Shown here: positions 51,054 through 61,115 of the stretch, piece after piece | Layout: each line of letters starts with the position of its first letter | Position numbering within the stretch: the stretch's first letter is position 1 | From: Trichoplax sp. H2 | Lineage: Eukaryota > Placozoa > Uniplacotomia > Trichoplacea | Length of the DNA: 64,000 nucleotides | NCBI GenBank assembly: GCA_003344405.1 | Contig: NOWV01000170.1 | Coordinates: 62,001-126,000, forward strand | Direction of reading: 5' to 3' | The notes under the pieces: model-generated | The model's input: the letters and a program-made list of their open reading frames with translations, nothing else | What the model was told of the DNA's origin: nothing | Databases searched by the model: none | Position numbers and translations under genes: made by a program

Positions 51054-53981
51054 GATTTCCAATTTCGAATTTATTCCTAAACCATCTAGACCACTTTAAC
51101 CAGAATATGAGCAAACGTTTACTCCAATGTAGCGGTAGAAAACTATTGGGTGTTCAAAATTGAGGTTCGAATTGAATAATCAATACGAGCTCATCGTCGT
51201 CACTCCGTTATGTTATGGGCATGATTAGGCCATGGCTAGTTAGAAGCGTTTGTTCGTCTACTGCAATTAATGATAGCATAACAACATTTTATAGTGATGA
51301 CAATCGATTTGGCAGGTCTATATCACACTTAAATTACTGTCAAACTGTCATGTCCATTAGCTACTGTTGTCTTACTGTATAAGGAATTATTGATAATCAA
51401 AGCTTTTCAACATTAACTTATTGTAAAAATAGGCTGAAATAATGATGATGATTGTCTCGTTGAACTCGATGATAAAGGCGTTTTCTTCCTGTTTCAATAT
51501 TGAGTTAATTTGTTTATAACCATGCTCTCTATTACTTTGAATTGGTCTAGTGATAGTGTCTTTATACCACTAGCTAGTCTTGGTACACCAAGAGTCTATT
51601 ATAATCCAATTATATAATTACTTTTACAATTTGTAAATAATAGCAGCCATGAGACAGGTGCAGCTTGTACAGCAGCCGGAGAGAGGGCTGGGTGTCATGG
51701 TGATGAACAGCAGTCGAATTGAACCAACCCAATCAATGGATACAAGGCTCATTTATTAACGGCTATTGGTCCTGTTTGCGTCTATAAGTTGCTATAGTCC
51801 GCCCAAAACGTTTTCTATCCTATGTTATTTCCAGAACCGATGGCGGGCTATTTTATAGCCTTTGCGGAAATGTTCTACCCACTGTATAGCCATACAACAG
51901 AATTCTGGCACTCTTTCAAGCCATCTGGAGCGACTCCAACCTTTCTCTTTTAGTATTTTCAATGTCATTGGCCTAGTTTATCCTATAATCACGATGGGAA
52001 TACTTTAGATACCACAGAGTGATATATAGCCAGTCAATTTTTGTACTCGTTTTACTATTAGCCATGCTAAGCCATCTGGAACGAACATGGTCTGTTGATG
52101 AAATGGCCCTAAGATAGCCGTCTACTCTATGCTATAACATACAGGATGCATAACATAGACGAGTTTAGAGCTGTCTAGCCTATCATTCTTGTACTCTTTC
52201 ACTCTCCATCATTTGGAAACGAGCATAGTCTGCTTGATGAAATGTTCTCTATGCTCTAGTACAATATATCCAGCAGTTTATATTGATACAGCGGATATTA
52301 CAGATTAGATATACGCAACTCCAGCAACTGATCCCATTATAATAATTATCGAATTCTTACGCTCTTTTTTTATTATTAGCCATCTGAAATAAGCACAAAT
52401 TGCCTTACAATGACTATGGAAATATTCAATATATACTCTGTACACACTATAGCGATACAACCAGTAATTTTTGCACTCTCTCAACTACTTTCAGTCACCT
52501 AGAACGGAAGTGATCTCTTTCTAAATCTCTATTTAAAATATTCCATCTACGATAGTTTCCAATGCGCTTACGTAGTGATATAACTTTAGTTGTACACCTA
52601 TTACTATTGTACTGTATAATGAATGAACTATATACTCTATGTTATACAAGATCAGCACTACCGAGGACTCTAAAACAGTTGAAAGATGTTCCAACGTGTT
52701 GCCTTAAATTTTGCAGAAATGTACATTAAATTTAGCTCAAATTCCACGCAGATAAAAATCAGTACAACCATGAGCAATTGGCTCTTGATGTTTTGATTCC
52801 TTTTCATTGCAGTTTTGAGTCATTTTATATCTTTAAAATTTCGAATACAAACTATCAGTCACTGACATACTGTATGCACACTCGGTCTAACCAATTTAAC
52901 AAGTCACATCGTGTTACTTGTCTTATTACACAACTCCTAAATGAAAAAGGTCTCTGATCTACAGTATTGAATGTCCAATAATGTTCTCTATACAAGTTAT
53001 ATGCAACAGTACTGAAACCTCAAATAAATTTCTGACGTAATCGACTACTTGCCACGTATGCAATCCTGCACTAATACTTTACCTTGCTAGTTATAACAAA
53101 CATACAAGTAGATTTCGCCCTTTGAGAACTATGATAGTAGCACCAGCTGCCCCAATGAACATCGAATGAAACTACTGTCAATCCTATAGTAATGCTTAAC
53201 TCCCCATCAGATATAAAAGGAAATACCTACGCAAAAAGAATTTGACTCAATTTGTGTGCCATATGCCTCACATAAAAAGGCAACTGAAAACTACGGGGAA
53301 AGGCTTATCTAAACCTTTTTCATGAAATTGAAGTACCTTAGAGTACTAGACCAGTGTACAGTCACAATTTCGATACAGCAATACAACTCAAAAAGGAAAT
53401 GTAAATCATCAGTCAATTCGGATCCAAAATAGCAAGTAAACCCTATTTGTAAAACTTGACGTGTACAGTATACACCAAGCAAATGAATGCGCTTGACCTA
53501 GAATTTTATATTATACAGATCTACAAAATACGATCCTCACATTAACACATTCGGCAATGGTTTAACTCTTTATTGAACAAAAAGTACAATCAGCGCCTAT
53601 ACGCGTTAAAAGACAATACAACTACAATCGTCATTCCTCAAATGGTTCTAAAATACTTACAATCAGCACCAGCATAAATTATCGACAAAGGAACCAAAAA
53701 TATCCAAAAATAACTAGTTCATTTCAGAAACGGACGAACACGCATCAGATTACATTAGTAACTAAGCGTACGACTTCTATCGGAAATACTACTTCCGTGA
53801 TCGCGGACGGTGTCACCAACATGAAGGAATCTTAGAATAAAGTTATGCTAGAATGTCACGAAAGGTGGAGATATTGTGGATTTGGAGATTAATATCGTCC
53901 TATAAATGTAATAAATATGATTTAATCAATCTCGATTGAAGAAATAAACGCAAAAAGATACAGAATATAAATAATATAGTA
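51054..53981. other. Intergenic region without recognised genes
   Basis: About 2.9 kb between the GALNT start and the TRA2 stop. No coding sequence is recognised. A weak repeat family occupies roughly 51.8-52.6 kb, listed separately. Confidence 0.55.
51880..52560. repeat. Weak tandem repeat family, ~150 bp
   Basis: A word pattern (GCACTCTTTCA or CACTCTC, then AGCCATCTGGA(A/G)CGA, then GAAAT(G/A)TTC..CTATG and CATACA) recurs at about 51905, 52040-52080, 52190-52220, 52360-52400 and 52475-52510. Copies are heavily diverged, so limits are approximate. Confidence 0.5.
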
Positions 53982-55409
53982 CTAACGCCTAGGTGATCTG
54001 GAATATGAACGCGAGCGGGATCTTCGGTACCTTCGCCTGTAAACGATAAATTAAGTTGTAGATTTTGCCGAGATTAGAAGCTAACCTTAACCCTCTCCAC
54101 TTATATCCAATTAAGTGTTATACAATACAAGCAATACTTACGTTGGTTTACCCATATATATGCCAGGTGTTGGATTATGAGGACGTTTTGTCATTGAGAA
54201 ATCAACTCGAATCCTGCGACCATCTAATTCATAACCATTGGTACTTTCTTTAGCCTACATGTATGTCATGACAATAAGCCATAGTACGATAACTGAAATT
54301 ATTCCCACGCACTAAGAAGCATAATTATATCCATAATTCATTGAGATCTATTGCTAACCTCATAAGCATCGCGCTCATCTTCAAAGTAAACGAATCCAAA
54401 CCCTCGTGAACGCCCAGTCTAATCATATTTATCAAACAATAAGTTCCAGGATAAGCAAAAATTAATGGATTCATTCAATTACCTGATGGTCATACACGAT
54501 TTGGATATTTTCGATATCTCCATATTTTTCAAACAAGTCACGAAGTTCTCTTTCAGTTGTATACAAACTCAATCCAAATACACCCAAAACTCGGCAAGGT
54601 GAAGGATTAAGCTGTTAAGAATAGATAAAGTGTTCATTATCAAAGTATAATATTGCGATCATTGCAAGAAAATATTCTACTTGAAAATACTTTGAAATAT
54701 GCACGTGATAATGTAATGACTTGACTTACCCTGCTACGTTTTTCTCTCCTATAATAAGGTGATCTAGAACGTGAATACCTCGATCGCCGCCTTGGCGAAC
54801 GAGATCTTGATCTTTCATATTTAACGCAAAGAATAAACATTTATAGCAAACTGACTAACATGATTCATCTAACAACTGCAAAATGTTATTGTTTCAACTG
54901 TATTCCTAAATAGCACTGCATGACATTAATTTATACTACTTATACACTGAACAATTTCATGATATAGTCGAAGCCTACTACAAAGTAAAAAGCGTAGAAT
55001 ACCTTCTGCGTCGAGGAGAACGAGATCTTGATCTACGTTTTCGCCTTGGAGAGTAGGAACGAGATCGAGACGGTGAACGTGAACGCGATGCTGATCGAGA
55101 ATAGGAACGGCGGCGCCTATAAGAACCTGATCTTGATCTCCTCTTCGATCTCGATGATGATCTCCGCCGGCGAGAACCCGAACGAGAGCGTGATGACACC
55201 TGAGAATGTGAATCTGACCGAGATCGGCGACGTTCATGATCAGAGTTTGATCTCGATCGCCTTTTACGATAAGAGTTTGATCTAGATCTTGATCTTCTTT
55301 TATTGTCAGGAGAAATAGACCTGGACCTTGATTTCTTGCCTCTATCGTCTAGAGAGTCGTAATCACGATCTCTATCCTTTATGGACGAATGGCGGTCTTC
55401 CGTTGAGAG
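53982..55409 (-). CDS. TRA2: Transformer-2-like SR splicing factor, 5' exon missing
   Basis: Sequence-specific splicing activator of the TRA2 family: RS domain, single RRM, second short RS tail. Exons in coding order: [first exon not found], 55409-55003, 54811-54730, 54611-54483, 54418-54359, 54254-54142, 54036-53982; phases agree (282 codons including stop). The N-terminal RS domain is long and almost pure Arg/Ser. The RRM has RNP2-like LGVFGLSL and RNP1 RGFGFVYF, and the family linker after it, [15 protein letters not shown]. The tail ends RSYSRSPRR, like vertebrate TRA2 (RSYSPRRY). The frame at 55409 enters from an acceptor in phase 0 with no ATG, so a short upstream exon with the start must exist. 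TRA2 proteins are usually nuclear and often autoregulate their own splicing; that is family knowledge only. Confidence 0.92.
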
Positions 55410-58397
55410 CTAAAAGACAAATAGATCCATTATTTAGCAATACTATTATTATGATTACCTATTGAGTCATTTTCTATATAAACCCCTTGGAAATTGTCCA
55501 AATTCTCCTGTACCGTACATTACCCAGATATACGTATTCTGCACATGATGAATACAGTTTATTTTACTTACTATCGTTCACCTTCGATTGTAATTAAAGA
55601 TGAATTCGGGTTGGTATTGCTCGTTCAAGTACACATTTAAATGTAACATCACTACCGCTATATGCCTCTCTTCTTGTCTTACGTGATCCAAACATTACTT
55701 CTTAGTTGAATCATATTATTAAATATACTATTCTATATGCTACAGTACACTGACATTGCTGCGTTGGTATGTGATTAATATACTATCTTTCTATCATGGT
55801 GAAATAAACTGGCTAAGAATAGACTCCTTCACGTTACCTATAATACTTTTATTAAGTATACTTATTTGATGAAAATTATATTTTTTTTCACTTATCTGCT
55901 CTAATTGTACTTAATGCCAACTATATTAACATAGAAAACGTACTAACTACTGCATACACAAGACATCAGGCACTTAGCATAGAGTAGACTGCGTAGTACT
56001 TCTAGCACTAAGGCAAGAAAATGTCACTAATAACTGTAAAGGTATAACTAACGTAGGATTGGCCGTAGTTTCCTGTTGTTTACGTACTAATTAACTAACC
56101 GGAGACTACTTTTTTGCAATTACGTGAAAAGCATTCAAAAACAACAGCAATAGCATCGTTACAAAGGTTACGAAATACCTTAGCACTTCAAGTTCTCTAT
56201 GGTCAGAACTCGAACAAGGTGCATTGCACACTTACTAATAACAGTAAGTACTATCAAACAGCATTAACAACATGCACGTTATAAAACAATCTGACACGTT
56301 GGAAGTTCTTCCCAAAAATTAAAATCTCAATCTGCTGTACGGTTGCTTCATTCAACGCTATTGGAAATGAATAGAATAGCAATGCACGACTAACCCATAA
56401 CAAGGGCTACTGTATTTGATAATATAATATGTAATCCACTGAAGTAGAGAACAACGTTAATGTACTAAGGTCCAGGAATGACTGGAAAGTAGTGAACGCT
56501 GTTTAGTAACTGGTAAAATACTACCCAAACTAACTGATAACTAGAAGAGGATGTAAAGTAATCCTACTAACTTCCAAGTTATAAGATGTATGGAAATAGA
56601 TCATAGCATAACGTAATCAACTAAAGCCATCTTGTTGTTATTGCAAAGTGTAACTACATACAATTTCAATACAGCCTAGAAAAAAGTGTGGCACGCAATT
56701 TTTTACTTCATTTTGTCCGAGGCAAAATGACTTTTGGTATATATATATATATATACAAAATTGAGTCAATTGAAGGTAGACAACAGCATTCATTAAGATT
56801 TTCTCTTCATGATGGAGGTTGATATTTTCTAATTTCATGATTTTCGCGACTTCTTGGCCGAAACTAAGGTAACTTCAAACCAATCATTGAATGGTGTCTT
56901 CGCTTCCTTTCTACATATCTATCCTACTTCAAGTGCAACGACTTTGCTGCTTTTGAGATTTGCATAGGCAGTGTTCAAGCAAACTTTGCGTTAATGATGA
57001 AAGAATGCATCAACTTGTATATAGTAAAGTATCATCAATGCAAACGATTGTAGGCTATGCATGCTACTACTTGGTGAGAAATGTAGTAGAACCACCTGAT
57101 TTATGAACAATGCAAAATTATTATGGTTATTACAGTCACTAATAATACAAGCTAGAGTAGCTTGTACTACAGTATAGCATCAGAAAGTTGTTCAACCTCT
57201 TGCTGAAGAAGTATGACGTTGTTGAGTACGAAATCTTCTTCTTCCTACCGTAATGGTTCTATTTTTAATTTATGGTGCTTTTCTGTACTGTGGCTATGTC
57301 AGCTTGAATTTTTTCCTCTTTTGCAAGCTTGTCGATTTGATAGTGGAGTACTAATCAAAGGATTGGATTTTTAGTTCTTGAATTTTTTCCCCTTTTTTTC
57401 ATTCTACAAGTACATGAAAAGAAAAGCGCTTGCCCAGATATGTGTTAACGGTTTCGTTGATGTTCTTGTTAAGTACTTTATATTTTGGAGGGCTTGCTAG
57501 AGTAGACTGTTTTCTGAGGCATTTTCTCGTTGATAACCAACGATTCATTTTCCATGAAGATCAGGTAGATTAAAACTGCGCTACTGTAGCCATCTTCATA
57601 ATATGTTATCATCTTCGTACTTCTTCATTTTCTAGGCTAACTACAGTGATGTACTTTGCAAAGTTAACGTTAATAATATAGCAGGGAATGCAGGTAGTCG
57701 TGGACGTGTCAACAACCCCCAAAAAAATGTGGACATCAATATACTAGTTACATATTCATATTGAATCAATGTCCAACGTCTAGCAAAAATTGGTGTAGTC
57801 GATTAATTACAGTACTGGCAAGCGGACACCATGAAATCTTGCGATGATTTTTTGCTTTTTTTAATTACGTGTAATTTGACGTTTTGACGGTAGTGTTCTC
57901 AAGGATTAAAGCTTCTGTGTTGCTTCTGAAGTGTTGCCGTGGTGGAATTGAAAACTCTCTACCTATTCACTTGCCACTGTCATGATTGAAGGACGTTCAA
58001 CGACGTCCATAAACTCTTTTTTTCCTATTCTGCTTCTTTTCCAACGCGCACTGAAATACAATCTTCCTCGCTCATTTTCACTTGCTGCAGTACGCAAACC
58101 TACTCATGTATTGTACATACTATTCTATCCAGTACTACTGCCACTTTCAACAACTTTATCTGGCTACAAAGGTTTGAGCCAACTGGATAAAAGTGATTGG
58201 CAGATCCAAAAATCCAACACAGACAACAATTTATTCTACTTATCCTTCATTCTTACCTTAGCATCTGGGCTATCAGCCATCGTAATGCTTCTACTTCAAA
58301 TAGTCAGCGGCGAGAACTATAAATCAACTTTTCCTTCCCAATCAGAGACACAACAAGAAAGTTGTAGGAAAAAAAAATGCGCGCTTAGATGCCTCCA

Positions 58398-58588
58398 ACT
58401 CCTGAGCGACTGCAAAGAAAACGTGGGCTTTTGTACACTTTGTACCCGCTCAGGAGTGCTGCCACCCTACTGTACAGTACTAGGCCGAGGTGGCAAGTCC
58501 AGTCAGAGAATTTCCAATACCGGAGTCCGGTACGCTAGACCTCACGTCACGTCACGTCACTGTACACTCAGTGTACAGTGACGTGACG
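58398..58588. repeat. Cluster of perfect inverted repeats
   Basis: Three foldbacks follow each other. ACTCCTGAGCG (58398-58408) pairs with CGCTCAGGAGT (58447-58457). GCCACC and GGTGGC flank a GTACAGTAC palindrome near 58460-58495, followed by CCGGAGTCCGG. A 19-bp perfect arm, CGTCACGTCACTGTACACT (58550-58568), faces its complement at 58570-58588 with one central base. The segment is visibly richer in G+C than its surroundings. Confidence 0.85.
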
Positions 58589-58895
58589 CGTCCAACGGGT
58601 TGACGCCGGTGGCACGCAATCTCTTTTGAGACGAGAGAGCGTCAGCCTACTCTGGGGAGATGAGCACAACCAATGTCATCGTTGTAATAGGATGATGAGT
58701 ACTACTCTTATTGTCATGCGTACAGGATGAGGTCATTGGAGTGACGAGTTATTTTGCGCACTGTACTACACTGCTTTTATAGCAAATGGCAGCCTCTCTC
58801 AATTTGTCAAGGGGTAGGAAGAAAGCTTTCCTTCTCTTTTACTCTACTATATATATATATAGATATATTATTAGTAGCCGAAGTTAGTGTGTTAG

Positions 58896-59259
58896 CCAAG
58901 CAAGAGATTTTCATTCCGGATAATCTTATAAAGCTCCAATCTTTTTTCCCCCACAAATAAGGATACTACATAACAACTAGACTAGAAGATCGCTCTTCTT
59001 CGACGAATCCATGACAGGATACATACTCATATTTATGTCGGTAGTACAGTAGTACAGTACGGTAATCCAAGCAAGAGATTCTCATTCCGGATAATCTTAT
59101 AAAGCTCTAATCTTTTTTTCCCCCACAAATAAGGATACTACATAACTCCTTTAGTAACCATCATAACAACTAGACTAGAAGATCGCTCTTCTTCGACGAA
59201 TCCATGACAGGATACATACTCATACTTATGTCGGTCGTACAATGGTACAGTACGGTAAT
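58896..59259. repeat. 171-bp tandem duplication
   Basis: Copy one (58896-59066) and copy two (59067-59259) both run from CCAAGCAAGAGATT(T/C)TCATTCCGG to TACAGTACGGTAAT. Copy two has an extra 22 bp near 59147, bounded by a repeated CATAAC, and a few substitutions. The event is recent or homogenised. Confidence 0.9.
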
Positions 59260-59979
59260 AGAGCGTCAACAAATTCCATTCACTCAAAGACAACAACATC
59301 AAATCATTCATTAGTCCAAATAGGGATAATACAGGATTAATAGAAATCCACTGGGATGGACGTGATCCCCTAAATGGTATGCAAAGTAGTTCTTCTACCG
59401 ACATAGACAATTTAAAATTGGACGCTATAGTACACTCGAGAGGACAACATGTTTATTTTCTTTTCAGACGTAGATAAAGGGAAAAAATATGGCTGAAACT
59501 AGCGTAAAATTACTCTACTTTCGACCATGATGTAGCTCGAAAGAACAGTCGAAGCACATAGTAATCATTACTATGTACTATACTTTGCCGTCCAAAAGTT
59601 GAAAACGTAAATAAACACACCGTAGAGACCTCATTTAAGATTACTGTATTCAAAAATGTCATTCCGTATCCATGATACGATATCATGCAGTTCGGTCAGG
59701 GATGACAAAGAGTCGGGAACAAAAATTAAAATACGACTGAAAAGGATTTTTCATTTAATGAACAAAAATGTAAAGGCTGACTTTTTTCCTCTTCATTTTA
59801 CGATACTGAAAGACTGGAATAGTGCAATATACTGCAGCCAACTTAGTGCCCACTTTAATGTGCGAGCTTGTCAACAGTGTATAATGTGCGGCTACAGATG
59901 GACAATGCAGCTAAAATGGCCAGCAACAAGGTTTGGCACATGACATTTTTGTTAATGGAAAGTCCTCTCTCTTCTCATC

Positions 59980-60795
59980 CTGCTCCAGTACCGCAGTCTG
60001 TACCGTCTGTAGGTTTTACAATGGCTTACATATTGATCGACATATTGATACTGTACTGTATGAGTTAAAGTCCTCGTTCTGTCTCTCTCTCTTCTCTTCC
60101 TGCTCCAGTACCGCAGTCTGTACCGTCTGTAGGTTTTATAATGGCTACAATATTGATCGGCATATTGATGCTGTACTGTATGAGTTAAAGTCCTCGTTCT
60201 GTCTCTCTCTCTTCTCTGCCTGCTCCAGTACAGCAGTCTGTACCGTCTGTAAGTTAAAAGTCCTCTCTCTGTCTCTCTCTTTCTTCTCTTCCTGCTCCAG
60301 TACCGCAGTCTGTACCGTCTGTAGGTTTTACAATGGCTACCATATTGATCGACATACTGTATTGATGCTGTACTGTATGAGTTAAAGTCCTCACTCTATC
60401 TCTCCCCTCTTCCTGCTCCAGTACCGCAGTCTGTACCGTCTGTAGGTTTTATAATGGCTACCATATTGATCGGCATATTGATGCTGTACTGTATGAGTTA
60501 AAGTCCTCGTTCTGTCTCTCTCTCTTCTCTGCCTGCTCCAGTACAGCAGTCTGTACCGTCTGTAAGTTAAAAGTCCTCTCTCTGTCTCTCTCTTTCTTCT
60601 CTTCCTGCTCCAGTACCGCAGTCTGTACCATCTGTAGGTTTTACAATGGCTACCATATTGATCGACATATTGATGCTGTACTGTACTGTATGAGTTAAAG
60701 TCCTCACTCTGTCTCTCCCCTCTTCCTGCTCCAGTACCGCAGTCTGTACCGTCTGTAGGTTTTACAATGGCTACCGTACTGATCGACATATTGAT
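59980..60795. repeat. Minisatellite with higher-order structure
   Basis: The word TGCTCCAGTAC(C/A)GCAGTCTGTACC(G/A)TCTGTA occurs eight times, starting at about 59981, 60101, 60221, 60293, 60414, 60534, 60606 and 60727. Steps are 120, 120, 72, 121, 120, 72 and 121 bp. The short 72-bp unit lacks the ATGGCTAC..ATATTGATCG..CTGTACTGTATGAG part. The 313-bp block 60101-60413 is repeated almost unchanged as 60414-60726. Long open frames on both strands here are a by-product of the repeats. Confidence 0.95.
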
Positions 60796-61115
60796 GCTGT
60801 ACTGTACAGTATGAGTAACGGTATAGGAAGGATACAGTATAATATAAAATTTTCTGTTGCTATAACAACCAAATCGCTAACTTGATATCATTGCTTGTTG
60901 AAGCGCTATCGACGAGAACCTGAGTAAAAGGAGGCAGACTAATTTCAGTGAAAGTTGCATATACTTTAAAATAGATATATATAACTGGTTGTAACCTACT
61001 TTAAATCAATTTTTCCCTAAACTCAAATACAACGTTATCACCTACCGACAAATAACGTATTGCTACCGTAAAACGTTCTGCATCAAAGAAGTTATTTTTG
61101 CCCAACGACCGCAAC

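Larger units (their letters stand above)
55410..61115. other. Gene-poor, repeat-rich intergenic region
   Basis: About 5.7 kb between TRA2 (reading leftward) and CFAP69 (reading rightward). It should include the first TRA2 exon and both promoters. It contains a TATATA tract near 56740-56755, nested inverted repeats at 58398-58588, a 171-bp tandem duplication at 58896-59259 and a minisatellite at 59980-60795. The 200-codon open frame at 57982-58581 runs into the inverted repeats and is not supported as a gene. Confidence 0.55.

Noticed and set aside
55490-55700. Candidate first exons of TRA2 (an ATG at about 55470 and one at about 55650, minus strand)
   Set aside because: The first leads to an in-frame TAG, and the second ends in phase 2 while the next exon needs phase 0.
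57982-58581. 199-codon open frame on the plus strand
   Set aside because: It has some hydrophobic stretches but no family resemblance, and its last third is made of the inverted repeats. I treat it as chance.
59933-60789. Open frames of 132-150 codons on both strands
   Set aside because: They lie inside the minisatellite, whose unit lengths (120, 72) are multiples of three, so frames stay open for trivial reasons. The translated repeats show no protein family.
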